64,000 nucleotides of DNA from Paenibacillus tyrphae (GCF_000722545.1 NZ_JNVM01000003.1:62001-126000), one strand, 5' to 3'. Positions 53,207 to 63,249 are shown, numbered from the stretch's first letter. Notes: generated from the letters alone by a model not told the origin. Numbers and translations are program-made.

Positions 53207-54082
53207 CTATGCAAAAAGCGAAGCGATAAATTGTTTTTCTTGTTCCGTGACGTTCACAAGCGGCAGGCGTACCCCACCCACATGCAGTCCTCTCAGGTTA
53301 AGCGCATGCTTGACCGGAGCCGGGCTCGGTACGCGATGAGGGCATAAGAACAGCCCGCGGAATACCGGAAGCAGTTGACCATGAAGCCTTGCCGCCTCTT
53401 TTACTTCGCCCTGCAAATAGCAGTCGATCATCGTTCTCATTTCTTTGCCGATCACATGGCTCGCAACGCTGACGATTCCCCGCGCTCCGACCGCCAAAGC
53501 AGGGAGCGTGGCGCTATCGTCGCCGCTGTAGACAAGAAAGCCCGGGGCGGCTCCGGTGATGATCTGCGTCAACTGGTCCGTATCCGTGCAATCCTTCGTC
53601 GCTACGATGTTCGGAATGTGCGACAAACGAATCGTCGTTTCCGGCTCGATATTGACCCCGGTCCGCCCGGGCACGTTATAAAGGATGATCGGTATGTTAA
53701 CCGACTCGGCAATGGCTTTGTAATGCTGATACAATCCTTCTTGCGAAGGCCGATTGTAGTACGGCGCCACCAGAAGCAGCGCATCGACACCTAGCTTTTC
53801 GGCCGCTTGCGACAAATGAATGGAATGAGCGGTATCGTAGCTGCCGGTCCCTGCAATAATTTTGCAGCGGCCGCGTGCGTACTTTACGGCCCTTTGAAAA
53901 CTTTCGAGCTTCTCTTCTTCAGTTAGCGTAGGAGATTCGCCGGTTGTGCCGCAGATAACGAGACTGTCGCTTTGCTGCTCCTCGATCAAGTAGTCCATCA
54001 CGTTCTCAAATTGCGCCCAGTCGATGTTAAGCTTGTCATCGAACGGCGTAACCATAGCGGTTATCATTGTGCCAAAATCCAC
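53207..54082 (-). CDS. dapA: 4-hydroxy-tetrahydrodipicolinate synthase
   Basis: Condenses pyruvate with aspartate semialdehyde, the first step committed to lysine, diaminopimelate and dipicolinate. The 291-residue TIM-barrel protein has the Schiff-base lysine in NIVATKDCTDT (near residue 163), the Tyr of APYYNRPSQEGLYQH and ILYNVPGRTG (near 135), and the GTTGESPTL loop near the N-terminus. The C-terminal LCPHRVPSPAPVKHALNL is a normal variant. It starts 28 bp after dapG and shares its transcript. With asd, dapG and dpaAB upstream it feeds spore dipicolinate as well as cell-wall synthesis. Confidence 0.96.
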   Translation of the reverse strand: MDFGTMITAMVTPFDDKLNIDWAQFENVMDYLIEEQQSDSLVICGTTGESPTLTEEEKLESFQRAVKYARGRCKIIAGTGSYDTAHSIHLSQAAEKLGVDALLLVAPYYNRPSQEGLYQHYKAIAESVNIPIILYNVPGRTGVNIEPETTIRLSHIPNIVATKDCTDTDQLTQIITGAAPGFLVYSGDDSATLPALAVGARGIVSVASHVIGKEMRTMIDCYLQGEVKEAARLHGQLLPVFRGLFLCPHRVPSPAPVKHALNLRGLHVGGVRLPLVNVTEQEKQFIASLFA

Positions 54083-54110
54083 GTGTTGTCTCCTCCTAAA
54101 ACATTATGCG

Positions 54111-55328
54111 TTATCTATGGAGCTCGAATTTGCGGTGCAGCGCACGGACGGCTTTGACCATGTCGTCGCCTTGCACCAACACCCAGATGGTCGTATTTGA
54201 GTCGGCAGATTGCAGAATTTGGATGTCCTCTTCCGTAAGCGCTTCGACAATGTGGGCCATGATGCCGGGTACTCCGTTCATTCCGGCCCCGATGATCGAT
54301 ACTTTCGCGCAGTTCGGCGTGATGTGCGGCGTATAGCCGAGTCCCTGAAGCGTTTCGGCTGCCCGCTCCGCTTCATGATCAAAGACCGTGTACACAACGC
54401 CGGACGGGTTGACGTTAATAAAATCGACACTGATTCGCTGCCGTGCCATCGCTTTAAACACGTTAAGCTGAAGATCGTAGCTGCCTTCCTGAGGCGCTAC
54501 CCGAATTTGCGAGATATGCGCCACGTGGGCGATGCCCGTCACAAACCGGTCCTGTACGTCGCCGGATTCGCTCCGAAGCGCGTCGGCATGCGTAACAAGC
54601 GTTCCTTTATCTTTGGAAAACGTGGAGCGCACCCTTACCGGAATTCCGGCATTCATAGCGACTTCCACCGCTCTGGGATGAATGACCTTGGCACCTAAAT
54701 GCGCCATGTTGCAGATTTCCATATAAGAGACGACCGAAAGCGGTTTTGCGTCTTCCACGATCCTCGGATCTGCCGTCAAAATACCGCTCACATCCGTAAA
54801 GATTTCAACGAGCTCCGCATTTAAGGCCGCTCCAAGCGCGGTAGCCGACGTGTCGCTGCCGCCCCGGCCGAGTGTCGTGAAATCGCCCGTGGCCGTCTCG
54901 CCTTGAAACCCGGCGACGATGACGACGTTGCCCTGCTCCAGCAGCTCCAGCATCCGCCCCGGCCGAATTGAGACGATTTGGGCATTGCCAAATTCATCAT
55001 TCGTTAAAATTCCCGCTTGCGCGCCGGTTAAAGCAACGGCAGGAATCCCTTCAGCATTTAGTAAACTGCACAGCGTAGCGGCCGAGATGAATTCGCCGCA
55101 GCATAGCAGCATATCCCTTTCGCGCGCAGGCAAATTGTTTCCATTTTGACCAACCCAATCCAGTAGCGTGTCCGTTGCGTAAGGCTCTCCTCTGCGACCC
55201 ATAGCCGAAACAACAACAACCGTTTTGTATTCTTGGTTTAATGCGTCTTGGATGTGTTCAATAACGTGTGTTCTAGCCTCGGCTGTGGAAAGAGACGTGC
55301 CTCCAAATTTTTGCACCAAGATCCTCAT
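54111..55328 (-). CDS. dapG: Aspartokinase (DapG type)
   Basis: Phosphorylates aspartate, the first step of the aspartate family pathway. The 405-residue protein has LVQKFGGTSLS at the N-terminus, the catalytic loop GRGGSDTSATALGAALNAE (about 155-173) and two ACT domains at the C-terminus (about 265-400), where the feedback inhibitor binds. The position between asd and dapA is that of dapG, the diaminopimelate-sensitive isoenzyme that serves sporulation and wall synthesis. I start at the ATG at 55328, behind GGGGAG; the frame is open for seven more codons. A terminator-like hairpin lies between asd and this gene. Confidence 0.94.
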   Translation of the reverse strand: MRILVQKFGGTSLSTAEARTHVIEHIQDALNQEYKTVVVVSAMGRRGEPYATDTLLDWVGQNGNNLPARERDMLLCCGEFISAATLCSLLNAEGIPAVALTGAQAGILTNDEFGNAQIVSIRPGRMLELLEQGNVVIVAGFQGETATGDFTTLGRGGSDTSATALGAALNAELVEIFTDVSGILTADPRIVEDAKPLSVVSYMEICNMAHLGAKVIHPRAVEVAMNAGIPVRVRSTFSKDKGTLVTHADALRSESGDVQDRFVTGIAHVAHISQIRVAPQEGSYDLQLNVFKAMARQRISVDFINVNPSGVVYTVFDHEAERAAETLQGLGYTPHITPNCAKVSIIGAGMNGVPGIMAHIVEALTEEDIQILQSADSNTTIWVLVQGDDMVKAVRALHRKFELHR

Positions 55329-55364
55329 GTGATCTCTCCCCTTATCCATGTGCCATAGTTAATA

Positions 55365-55401
55365 GCAAAACTCTGGCTTCCTGAGTGTCTCAGAAAGCCA
55401 G
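55365..55401 (-). terminator. Terminator or attenuator between asd and dapG
   Basis: CTGGCTT-CTGAG and CTCAG-AAGCCAG pair with one mismatch around a 3-base loop, followed on the minus strand by a short TTTT. Some read-through into dapG is likely. Confidence 0.75.
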
Positions 55402-55412
55402 TTTCGGTTTAT

Positions 55413-56453
55413 TTATTGCTGCTCGATCGCGATGTATTCGGCAATTTGAACGGCGTTCCAAGCCGCTCCCTTAAGCAGGTTGTCGGATACGATCCACAGA
55501 TTGAGGGCTCTCGGGTTGCTAAGATCGCGGCGAATACGGCCGACGAACGTTTCCAGCTTACCTGTCGCTTCCGTAGCCAGCGGATACAGCTGCTCGGCAG
55601 CGTTATCCTGCACCACAATCCCCGGTGCATCAGCCAGCAGACGTTTCACCTCTTCGATATCGAAATCTTGCTTAAGCTCGACATATACCGATTCGGAATG
55701 GCCGTAAACGACCGGAATGCGCACGCAAGTCGTGGTGACTTCCAGCGTTTCGTCACCCATGATTTTTTTCGTTTCGTTAATCATTTTCATTTCTTCGTAA
55801 GTAAAGCCATTGTCCACAAATTTGTCGATTTGCGGAATAGCGTTGAATGCGATTTGATGCTTGACCGGCAAAGAGCCTACCGGCAAAATTTGCGGCTCCA
55901 CGACGTTTCCTTCCAGCACTTCGCGAGACTGGCGAAGCATTTCGTTAATCGCACTGGCGCCTGCGCCGGATACCGCTTGGTAAGTGGAAACGATAATGCG
56001 GGAAATGCCGTAACGGTCGTAAAGCGGCTTCAATGTCTGCACCATTTGAATCGTGGAGCAGTTCGGGTTGGCAATGACGCCTTTGTGGTCGCTGACTTTG
56101 TCGATATTTACTTCAGGCACAACAAGCGGCGTTTCCGGATCCATCCGGAACGCGCTGGTATTGTCGATACATATGGTTCCATGCTTGATCGCTTCCGGAA
56201 CCAGTGCCCGGCTGACGTCGCCTCCTGCGCTGAACAGAGCAATGTCCACGCCTTTGAAGCTGTCCGGTGTTGCTTCCTCGATCGTTAGTTCACGACCTTT
56301 GAACTGGAGCTTCTTGCCTGCGGACCGGGCCGAGGACAGGAGCTTCAGCTCTTGAATGGGGAAATTCCGTTCAGCCAGCAAACGGAGGATTTGTTCTCCT
56401 ACGGCACCTGTCGCGCCTACTACTGCGACGTTAAACAACTTTTGATTCGACAT
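55413..56453 (-). CDS. asd: Aspartate-semialdehyde dehydrogenase
   Basis: Reduces aspartyl phosphate to aspartate semialdehyde with NADPH. The 346-residue protein has an N-terminal nucleotide-binding motif (VAVVGATGAVGEQILRLLAERNFP), the active-site cysteine in VIANPNCSTIQM (near residue 130), and the substrate-binding VVSTYQAVSGAGASAINEM stretch. The catalytic His is in RIPVVYGHSE. It follows dpaB by 43 bp and probably belongs to the dpaAB-asd unit, as in Bacillus, where mother-cell expression supplies dipicolinic acid. Confidence 0.96.
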   Translation of the reverse strand: MSNQKLFNVAVVGATGAVGEQILRLLAERNFPIQELKLLSSARSAGKKLQFKGRELTIEEATPDSFKGVDIALFSAGGDVSRALVPEAIKHGTICIDNTSAFRMDPETPLVVPEVNIDKVSDHKGVIANPNCSTIQMVQTLKPLYDRYGISRIIVSTYQAVSGAGASAINEMLRQSREVLEGNVVEPQILPVGSLPVKHQIAFNAIPQIDKFVDNGFTYEEMKMINETKKIMGDETLEVTTTCVRIPVVYGHSESVYVELKQDFDIEEVKRLLADAPGIVVQDNAAEQLYPLATEATGKLETFVGRIRRDLSNPRALNLWIVSDNLLKGAAWNAVQIAEYIAIEQQ

Positions 56454-56496
56454 GTATTGTCCTCTCCCCTAAAGATGAATGATGAAAAATGCAGGA

Positions 56497-57090
56497 TCAG
56501 TAATTAAACCGTTCAATCAGCATCGGCTGCAGCTGCTTACCCTGAAGGGCCGCCTCGCAAGCTTCCATGATCAAATCCATGCGGGCCACGAGCGAATTCG
56601 GCTTGACCGTCGGCGCATCCTGGCCGAACGGGACGAAATAAATGTTTTTGGTAATCAGAAGCTTACCGATATTCGTGGCATTTAGTCCCAATCCGTCATT
56701 TGTCGAAATCGCCAGCACGAGCGGTCTCCCGTTGCGCATCTGCGCTTTGGCCGCCATCAGCACGGGACTTTCCGTCATGGCGTTTGCAAGCTTGCTGGTC
56801 GTATTCCCGGTACAGGGAGCAATTACCATTATGTCGAGGAGTTTCGAAGGACCGAGCGGTTCTGCATCTACAATTGAAGAAATAATATCATTTCCTGTGA
56901 TCTCTTTCAACTCTTTTTGCCAATTTGCCGATGTGCCGAAACGCGTATCCGTGGTCATAATTGTATTGGATACGATGGGCACGACGTTGGCTCCAGCGTG
57001 GACAAAACGCCGGATTTGCGGCATCGTTTCTTCAAACGTGCAGTGAGAGCCGGTCAAAGCGAAGCCCACCGTCAATTGATCCCAATTCAT
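56497..57090 (-). CDS. dpaB: Dipicolinate synthase subunit B
   Basis: The flavin-binding subunit of the enzyme that makes dipicolinic acid, the main solute of the spore core, in the mother cell. The 197-residue protein has the flavoprotein-like MNWDQLTVGFALTGSHCTFEETMPQI start and MVIAPCTGNTTSKLANAM (about 88-105). I set the ATG at 57090, eight bases after GGAGG; the open frame extends far upstream through dpaA, but that extension is only a shadow. It overlaps dpaA by four bases (ATGA). Also called SpoVFB. Confidence 0.96.
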   Translation of the reverse strand: MNWDQLTVGFALTGSHCTFEETMPQIRRFVHAGANVVPIVSNTIMTTDTRFGTSANWQKELKEITGNDIISSIVDAEPLGPSKLLDIMVIAPCTGNTTSKLANAMTESPVLMAAKAQMRNGRPLVLAISTNDGLGLNATNIGKLLITKNIYFVPFGQDAPTVKPNSLVARMDLIMEACEAALQGKQLQPMLIERFNY

Positions 57091-57986
57091 TCCCCGTTCC
57101 TCCTTCGTCTTGCGTCCTCCATGATGATGCGGGTCAGCGTGTCGGCTATGATGCGTCCGGCCGTCTTCGGGGCAACGATCCCGGGCAGCCCCGGCGCGAG
57201 CATCGCCTTCACGCCACGTTTTTCGGCATAGCGGAAATCGGTTCCGCCCGGCTTGGATGCAAGATCGATAATAATGGCGCGATGCGGGATATTGGCGATG
57301 ACTTGGGCGGTGACCACCATGGCCGGAATGGTATTGAACAGCAAATCTACTTGGGAAACGTGGGAAATCAGCTCTTGCGTATAAAAAGGGTTCATTCCCA
57401 TCTCGATCGCCCGGGCGTAATATTCCGGCTTGTTGACTCCCACCTTGACCTTTGCACCCATGCCTTGCAGCGTACGGGCAAGCGTTGCTCCCGTTCTGCC
57501 GAACCCAAGCACCATCGACTCCGAGCCGTGAATGGTGATATCCGTGTTCTGAATCGCCATCATCACCGCGCCTTCGGCTGTCGGAATGGAATTGTAAATC
57601 GCCACATCGTCGCGGTCGAACAATTCGATCAGTGCGATGCCTTCGTTCGAGCACAATTCGCGTAAGTAAGGTTTGGCCATGCCCGTAAAGACGATGGCAT
57701 GTTTCGGCAGAGCAGCTATATGTTCATGGTTGAGTCGCAATTCTTTGGATGAAAACAGACTGTCCACATTTCCTTGATCGTCCGTCCCAACAGCAGGCAA
57801 AATGACGGCATCCAAAGCCACAAGCGCGTCGGGCGTCAATTCTGCCCTGGTAATCCCGCTTGAACCGTTCTGCAAATTATCAAAGCCGAACAAAACGACG
57901 GATGCGTCAAGTTCGGAGCATTTTTGAATCACCTCGAGCTGCCTGGCATCGCCGCCGATCAACGCTACTTGAATCCCGGTCAGCAT
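57087..57986 (-). CDS. dpaA: Dipicolinate synthase subunit A
   Basis: The NAD(P)-binding catalytic subunit that oxidises dihydrodipicolinate (or its hydroxylated precursor) to dipicolinate. The 299-residue protein has an N-terminal strand (IQVALIGGDARQLEVIQKC) and a second Rossmann motif (SMVLGFGRTGATLARTL, about 155-171) near the middle. It is the first gene of the dpaA-dpaB-asd unit and is preceded by GAGGTGAG. A sigma-K-like promoter lies at 58023-58050, in agreement with known mother-cell control of this operon. Also called SpoVFA. Confidence 0.96.
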   Translation of the reverse strand: MLTGIQVALIGGDARQLEVIQKCSELDASVVLFGFDNLQNGSSGITRAELTPDALVALDAVILPAVGTDDQGNVDSLFSSKELRLNHEHIAALPKHAIVFTGMAKPYLRELCSNEGIALIELFDRDDVAIYNSIPTAEGAVMMAIQNTDITIHGSESMVLGFGRTGATLARTLQGMGAKVKVGVNKPEYYARAIEMGMNPFYTQELISHVSQVDLLFNTIPAMVVTAQVIANIPHRAIIIDLASKPGGTDFRYAEKRGVKAMLAPGLPGIVAPKTAGRIIADTLTRIIMEDARRRRNGE

Positions 57987-58022
57987 TCATTCTCACCTCT
58001 TTCCATGTCGCTCTCGATAAAT

Positions 58023-58050
58023 CATCTTATGCGACAGCCCAGAGATGGGT
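58023..58050 (-). promoter_or_regulatory. Sigma-K-like promoter of dpaA
   Basis: On the minus strand AC (58049-58050), 17 bp, CATAAGATG (58023-58031), compared with AC-N16/17-CATANNNTA. One mismatch, the last base. The gene is known to be sigma-K-dependent in Bacillus. Confidence 0.5.
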
Positions 58051-58100
58051 TCCAGCAGATCAAGCCCCAAACGACGGCGGCAGTATCGTTAGGCAACCAA

Positions 58101-58152
58101 CAAAAAAGCGCTCTTCCGCCGGGCTGAATTGCCGGTCTGCGGAAAAGCGCTT
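58101..58152 (-). terminator. Intrinsic terminator of mlpA-dut
   Basis: AAGCGCT-TTCCGC and inner CCGGC pair with GCCCGG and CGGAA-AGCGCTT, a stem of more than 15 bp, followed on the minus strand by TTTTTTG. Confidence 0.92.
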
Positions 58153-58168
58153 AGATCGTCCGTCTTCC

Positions 58169-58624
58169 TTATTTTGTTCCCGTGTGTCCGAAGCCACCCG
58201 CTCCGCGTTCCGTCTCGTCCAGCTCGCTTACCTCGGTCAGCGTAATGAGAGGCACCGTTTGGAACACCATTTGCGCGATACGCTCGTTACGGTTGATGGT
58301 GAACGTTTCTTTGCCGTGATTGATCAGCAGCACCTTGACTTCGCCGCGGTAATCGGCATCGATCGTACCCGGCGTGTTCAAGGATGTGATCCCGTGTTTG
58401 AAAGCAAGCCCGCTTCGCGGACGAATTTGGGCTTCCAGCCCTGCCGGCATAGCAAGCGCAAATCCGGTCGGAATGAGCGCCCGTTCGCCCGGCCCGAGAT
58501 CGACCGGCTCGCTTACGGCCGCATACAGGTCGAAGCCGCTGGCCAGCTCGGACATTTTTTGCGGCAGCGCGATATCTTCGTTCCCCGGCAGCCGTTTAAT
58601 GAATACTTCGATTCGTTCAGACAA
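58169..58624 (-). CDS. dut: Deoxyuridine triphosphatase
   Basis: Trimeric dUTPase that hydrolyses dUTP to dUMP and pyrophosphate, keeping uracil out of DNA. All five motifs are present in the 151-residue protein: [44 protein letters not shown] and the C-terminal [10 protein letters not shown]. Translation most likely begins at the TTG at 58624, seven bases after AGGAGG, so it overlaps the end of mlpA by eight bases and is coupled to it. In Bacillus subtilis the neighbour of mlpA is ymxH, so dut here is a local difference. Confidence 0.95.
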   Translation of the reverse strand: MSERIEVFIKRLPGNEDIALPQKMSELASGFDLYAAVSEPVDLGPGERALIPTGFALAMPAGLEAQIRPRSGLAFKHGITSLNTPGTIDADYRGEVKVLLINHGKETFTINRNERIAQMVFQTVPLITLTEVSELDETERGAGGFGHTGTK

Positions 58625-59867
58625 GCTGATCCCTCCTAAATCCAGCGATGGCCTCATTCGTCTGCCCGACCATAGCCAATGCGAACGGCACGGACAGCAG
58701 CTCCGCCGTCAGTGCTTGAACATGCTCCATCTCCACGCTTTCAATACGCTGTATCATTTCATCCAGATTGTAATGTCGGCCCAGCATCAACTCATTCTTC
58801 CCGATCCGGTTCATCCGGCTGCTGGTGCTCTCCAGGCTCAAAATTAAGCTGCCTTTCATCTGTTCCTTGCCCTTCTTCAGCTCGGTCGGGGTCAATCCCT
58901 TCTCCTTAATGTCGGCCAGCAGCTCAAGCGTCACCTTAAGCACTTCTTCGGTCTGCTTAGGAGCCGTACCGGTATAGACGGTAAAAAGCCCCCCGTCCTG
59001 ATAGGAAGAATGATAGGAATATACCGAGTAGGCCAGCCCGCGTTTCTCGCGGATTTCCTGGAATAACCGGGAGCTCATACCGCCGCCGATCGCATTGTTC
59101 AGCAGGATCATCGCATACAGCCGGTCGTCCTTCGCAGCCAGCCCAGGCAGCGATAAACAGATATGGTTTTGCTCGGTTTTCTTCTGGTGGTACTCGGAAT
59201 CGCTCCGGAACGTCAAAGGCTCAAGCGGTGCCTGCGAGCCTACATTCGCGAAGCTGCCGAAATGCTTCTCGATCAACCCGACGACATCGTCGTTAATGTT
59301 GCCGGCGATGCTGATAACCGTATTGGCAATCGTATAGTGCGACTTCATGTACTCCTTGAGCGTATCGGACGTCATCGCCGCTAGATTGCTTTGCGTGCCG
59401 ATGATGGTACGTCCGAGCGAATGCCCGCCGAAAGCGGCCCGGGCAATCAGATCATGCACCATATCGTCCGGGGTATCTTCATACATCGCTATTTCTTCAT
59501 AAATGACATTTTTTTCTTTTTCCAATTCCGTCCCATCGAATACCGAACCGAAAAACATATCGGAGAGCACTTCCACCGCAAGCGGCAGATGCTCGTCCAG
59601 CACCTTGCAATAATAGCATGTGTACTCCTTGGAAGTGAAGGCGTTCACGTTGCCTCCGATGCCGTCGAAAATTTCGGCGATATCTTTGGCGGAGTATTTT
59701 TCCGTGCCCTTGAAGAGCATATGCTCGATAAAATGCGAAATGCCGTTGTTCGTCTCGTTTTCGCTGCGCGATCCGGTTTTAACCCAGATGCCGAAAGCAA
59801 CGGAGCGGCACGTCGGAATTTTCTCGATGACGAGCCGCAGTCCGTTGGTAAGTGTGTATTTGTCCAA
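58617..59867 (-). CDS. mlpA: M16 family zinc peptidase MlpA (YmxG)
   Basis: A 416-residue peptidase of the mitochondrial-processing-peptidase type. HFIEH (residues 45-49) is the inverted zinc motif, and the third ligand is expected in [12 protein letters not shown] (about 117-128). The C-terminal half carries [25 protein letters not shown]. In Bacillus MlpA is implicated in control of extracellular protease genes. The frame is open to 59957, but the TTG at 59867 is ten bases behind GAGGAGG and gives [13 protein letters not shown], the standard family start. It lies about 70 bp after the polysaccharide deacetylase gene. Confidence 0.93.
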   Translation of the reverse strand: MDKYTLTNGLRLVIEKIPTCRSVAFGIWVKTGSRSENETNNGISHFIEHMLFKGTEKYSAKDIAEIFDGIGGNVNAFTSKEYTCYYCKVLDEHLPLAVEVLSDMFFGSVFDGTELEKEKNVIYEEIAMYEDTPDDMVHDLIARAAFGGHSLGRTIIGTQSNLAAMTSDTLKEYMKSHYTIANTVISIAGNINDDVVGLIEKHFGSFANVGSQAPLEPLTFRSDSEYHQKKTEQNHICLSLPGLAAKDDRLYAMILLNNAIGGGMSSRLFQEIREKRGLAYSVYSYHSSYQDGGLFTVYTGTAPKQTEEVLKVTLELLADIKEKGLTPTELKKGKEQMKGSLILSLESTSSRMNRIGKNELMLGRHYNLDEMIQRIESVEMEHVQALTAELLSVPFALAMVGQTNEAIAGFRRDQLV

Positions 59868-59937
59868 ACGCTTTAAGCCTCCTCGGTACGGCGAAGTCTT
59901 GATTCCCCTGCATAGGTATAACATTCTGATATTACCA

Positions 59938-60978
59938 TTATTGTCCGGCGGACTCAACCTTCGGAACCCGCGCGGGCGAAATGACCTCGCTGACGGTGCC
60001 CAAAGACAGCCGCTTGGCCCGGATTGCGCGAATCATACCCTGCAGCGCGGCACTGCTCGAAGACGTAGGATGCATCAGGATGAGCGAGCCGGGCTCGATC
60101 CGTGTAGCTATTTTATGCACGATGGAAGACGGCTCCGGCTTTTTCCAATCTACCGTATCGATCGTCCACAAAATGGTGCGCAGGTTCATCTCGTGTGCGA
60201 CGTCTACGGTCATTTGATTGTAATCGCCCGAGGGCGGGGCAAACAGACGGTTCTGCACGCCCAACTCCTGCTTCAGCATCGTCTCGGTCTTGCTGATTTC
60301 AGCAGCGGTTTGCGTCCGGCTGAGCTTGCTCATGTCCCGGTGAGAGTAGGCATGATTGGAAACCTCGTGGCCTTCCTCCATAATTTTGCGGGCGGTCGGA
60401 ATATTTTTTTTCAGCCACGTCCCGTCGAAAAAAAAGGTCGCACGCACCTGCTCTTTACGGAGAACGTCCAGCATTCCCGGCAAATACTCGTCGCCCCATG
60501 CCACGTTGATCATGAGCGCTGCCATCGGCTTCGCCGGGTTGCCCTTGTAGATCGGATTCGGTCCGAGTTGATCCAGATCGACTTGAGGCGGTACTTCGCG
60601 GAATACGAGCTGCGGCGTTTCCGGAAACGACTGCCGCTCCGCCAGCTCCAACGACTTCTCGACATCGACCTCCAGCCCGTTGTATCCCGGTATGGCTTTC
60701 CAGACGCGGTCGATCTTGGCGTCCACCGGCGGGATATTGCGCTTCGCTGCCTCGGCCTTGATTCTCTCAAGCATTTTGCCCCTCCGCTCCCCCCCTTCGT
60801 CACCCCATGCCCTAAGCGACAGCAGAGAAGATAGCGTCCGTGCATCGTTTGCAGCCCATTCGGTACCGTTCTTCTCTCTGGCATGCTGTACGAATCGGTC
60901 GATCGCCGGAGAGAACTGCAGAACGAGCAGCAGCGCTCCAAAGCATAATGACGCAGCTAACCATCGTTTGCGTTTCAT
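59938..60978 (-). CDS. ylxY: Polysaccharide deacetylase YlxY
   Basis: A 346-residue protein with an N-terminal membrane anchor or signal (LAASLCFGALLLVLQF) and a C-terminal NodB-type deacetylase domain (about 150-340). Motifs resemble the family, but several catalytic positions are altered: where active enzymes have a TFDDG-type motif, this one reads MINVAWGDEYLP, and the metal site has SNHAYSHRDM. The first aspartates may therefore be lost, so activity is in doubt. Family members at this locus are sporulation-associated in Bacillus. I start at the ATG at 60978, behind AGGAG. Confidence 0.88.
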   Translation of the reverse strand: MKRKRWLAASLCFGALLLVLQFSPAIDRFVQHAREKNGTEWAANDARTLSSLLSLRAWGDEGGERRGKMLERIKAEAAKRNIPPVDAKIDRVWKAIPGYNGLEVDVEKSLELAERQSFPETPQLVFREVPPQVDLDQLGPNPIYKGNPAKPMAALMINVAWGDEYLPGMLDVLRKEQVRATFFFDGTWLKKNIPTARKIMEEGHEVSNHAYSHRDMSKLSRTQTAAEISKTETMLKQELGVQNRLFAPPSGDYNQMTVDVAHEMNLRTILWTIDTVDWKKPEPSSIVHKIATRIEPGSLILMHPTSSSSAALQGMIRAIRAKRLSLGTVSEVISPARVPKVESAGQ

Positions 60979-61082
60979 GCCCATTCTCCTGTCCAACCTG
61001 TTTGTCCCCATCTTATGCCATGCGGGACAGGTTTAGACCAACATATAGAGAGTGCCGCGGCTGAAATCCGGATTTTCGGGCA

Positions 61083-61112
61083 AACAAAAAAGAGACAGAC
61101 TACTCTGGCTCT
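61083..61112 (-). terminator. Intrinsic terminator of pnp
   Basis: AGAGCCAGA and TCTGTCTCT pair with one mismatch around a 4-base loop, followed on the minus strand by TTTTTTG. Confidence 0.85.
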
Positions 61113-61146
61113 TTCTGCATGCTCGCTTGAAAACTCAAGCGTTAAA

Positions 61147-63249
61147 TTAGGTTTGGGCTGGAACTTGCGCCGTCAATACCGCTTTACGCGACAAATTGAC
61201 ACGGCCTTGGTTGTCGATCTCCGTTACTTTCACGGTAATCGTATCGCCAATCTTGACGACATCTTCCACCTTGCCTACCCGCTCGGTCGACAACTGGGAA
61301 ATGTGCACCAAGCCTTCTTTGCCCGGTAAAATTTCGACGAAGGCGCCGAACTTTTCGATCCGCTTCACGGTGCCGAGATACGTTTCCCCGACGATGACTT
61401 CGCGGACGATACCTTCGATGATTTGACGCGCTTTTTCGTTCATCTCGCTGTTGGACGAAGCGATGAAGACGCGGCCATCCTGCTCGATGTCGATTTTCAC
61501 GCCGGTTTCTTCGATGATCTTGTTGATGATTTTGCCACCTGCTCCGATAACATCGCGGATTTTGTCCGGGTTGATCTGCATTGTGACGATTTTCGGTGCA
61601 TAAGGCGACAGGTCCGATTTCGGCTGCGAAATGCGATCCAGCATTTTGTTCAAAATGTGCATGCGGCCTTTTTTCGCCTGTTCCAACGCATCCGTCAAAA
61701 TGGCCCGGTCGATGCCGTCGATTTTGATATCCATCTGCAGCGCGGTAACTCCTTTGGCGGTACCGGCTACTTTAAAGTCCATATCGCCGAGATGGTCTTC
61801 CATCCCTTGGATGTCCGTCAAGATCGAGTAATGCTCTCCGTCTTTGATCAGACCCATAGCTACGCCCGCTACCGGAGCTTTGATCGGAACGCCTGCATCC
61901 ATCATCGCCAGCGTGCTCGCGCAAATGCTCGCCTGCGAAGTCGAGCCGTTGGATTCCAATACCTCGGAAACCAGGCGGATCGTATACGGGAAGTCGACTT
62001 CGGAAGGAATAACCGGCTCCAGCGCACGTTCGCCGAGCGCCCCGTGTCCGATTTCGCGCCGTCCCGGCGCACGCAGCGGTCGGGCTTCGCCTACGCTGAA
62101 CGGCGGGAAATTGTAATGATGCATAAACCGCTTCGATTCTTCCAGGTCGAGACCGTCGAGAATTTGCACGTCGCCAAGCGCTCCGAGCGTACATACGCTG
62201 AGTGCCTGCGTTTGGCCGCGGGTAAACAAACCGGAACCGTGCGTACGCGGCAGCAGGTTAATATCGCATTCGATCGGTCTGATTTCATCAAGTCCGCGTC
62301 CGTCCGGACGAACTTTATCGTGCGTAATCAAGCGGCGCACTTCTTCTTTTACGATATCGTACAGCGTTTCTTTGACGTCGGCCATGTTCTCCGGCGTTTC
62401 GGCGTAAACCGCGGCAAAATGCTCCTTCGCTTCGTTGTTGATCGCATCGATCGCATCTTGTCTTGCATGCTTCTCCGGAATTTTGACCGCTTCCACCAGA
62501 CGGGCTTGAGCGAACTCGCGAACCGTTTGGTTCACATCGCTATCGACACTGTGAAGCTTGACTTCCATTTTTGGCTTGCCGACTTCCTGCACGAATTGTT
62601 CCTGAACGGCAACGATTTTGCGGATTTCGTCATGACCGAACATGATCGCTTCCAGCATCACTTCCTCCGGCACTTCTTCCGCACCGGCTTCAACCATCAT
62701 GATGGCATCCTTCGTACCTGCCACGACGAGGTGAATATCGCTTTTTTCCGATTGCTCGAGGGTCGGGTTAATGACGAACTGTCCGTCCACCCGTCCGACA
62801 ATGACTCCGCCCACCGGACCGTTAAACGGTACATCCGAGATGCTGAGCGCTGCGGAGGTTCCGATCATGGCCGCAATTTCCGGCGCGCATTCCTGATCCA
62901 CACTCATGACGATCGCAACGATCTGCACGTCATTGCGGAATCCTTCCGGAAACAACGGACGAATCGGACGGTCTGTCAAACGGCTGGACAAAATCGCTTT
63001 CTCACTGGGACGTCCTTCCCTTTTAATAAAGCCTCCGGGAATTTTACCTACCGAATAAAGACGCTCCTCGTAGTTCACGGTTAGAGGAAAAAAATCCAAA
63101 TCTTTCGGCTCAGCGGAAGCCGTTACCGTACAAAGCACGACGGTTTCGCCATAACGCGCAACGACAGCGCCGTTCGCCTGCTTCGCCAGACGTCCGGTTT
63201 CCAGAATCAACGGACGCCCGCCGAGATCCATCTGCACTTGCTTCTCCAT
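61147..63249 (-). CDS. pnp: Polynucleotide phosphorylase
   Basis: Phosphorolytic 3'-5' exoribonuclease, the main such enzyme in Bacillales. The 700-residue protein has two RNase PH-like domains (the second with [17 protein letters not shown] and the [22 protein letters not shown] stretch), a KH domain ([22 protein letters not shown], about 560) and an S1 domain (about 620-690, [21 protein letters not shown]). I start at the ATG at 63249, six bases after AGGAGG; the TTG upstream is part of that signal. It lies downstream of rpsO, and together with rny and rnj it completes the decay machinery in this window. Confidence 0.97.
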   Translation of the reverse strand: MEKQVQMDLGGRPLILETGRLAKQANGAVVARYGETVVLCTVTASAEPKDLDFFPLTVNYEERLYSVGKIPGGFIKREGRPSEKAILSSRLTDRPIRPLFPEGFRNDVQIVAIVMSVDQECAPEIAAMIGTSAALSISDVPFNGPVGGVIVGRVDGQFVINPTLEQSEKSDIHLVVAGTKDAIMMVEAGAEEVPEEVMLEAIMFGHDEIRKIVAVQEQFVQEVGKPKMEVKLHSVDSDVNQTVREFAQARLVEAVKIPEKHARQDAIDAINNEAKEHFAAVYAETPENMADVKETLYDIVKEEVRRLITHDKVRPDGRGLDEIRPIECDINLLPRTHGSGLFTRGQTQALSVCTLGALGDVQILDGLDLEESKRFMHHYNFPPFSVGEARPLRAPGRREIGHGALGERALEPVIPSEVDFPYTIRLVSEVLESNGSTSQASICASTLAMMDAGVPIKAPVAGVAMGLIKDGEHYSILTDIQGMEDHLGDMDFKVAGTAKGVTALQMDIKIDGIDRAILTDALEQAKKGRMHILNKMLDRISQPKSDLSPYAPKIVTMQINPDKIRDVIGAGGKIINKIIEETGVKIDIEQDGRVFIASSNSEMNEKARQIIEGIVREVIVGETYLGTVKRIEKFGAFVEILPGKEGLVHISQLSTERVGKVEDVVKIGDTITVKVTEIDNQGRVNLSRKAVLTAQVPAQT

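Noticed and set aside
53207..53400. Unusual C-terminal segment of DapA (LCPHRVPSPAPVKHALN) as a frameshift
   Set aside because: The frame stays open and the family landmarks before and after the segment are in register, so it is an ordinary variant.
54083..57100. Lysine riboswitch upstream of asd, dapG or dapA
   Set aside because: The gaps between these genes are too short (28-85 bp) to hold one.
57091..57654. N-terminal extension of the dpaB frame through dpaA
   Set aside because: The extension is low-complexity shadow sequence; the ATG at 57090 has a good Shine-Dalgarno and gives the family length.
61423..63084. 553-codon plus-strand open frame antisense to pnp
   Set aside because: Same reasons; pnp with KH and S1 domains explains the region.
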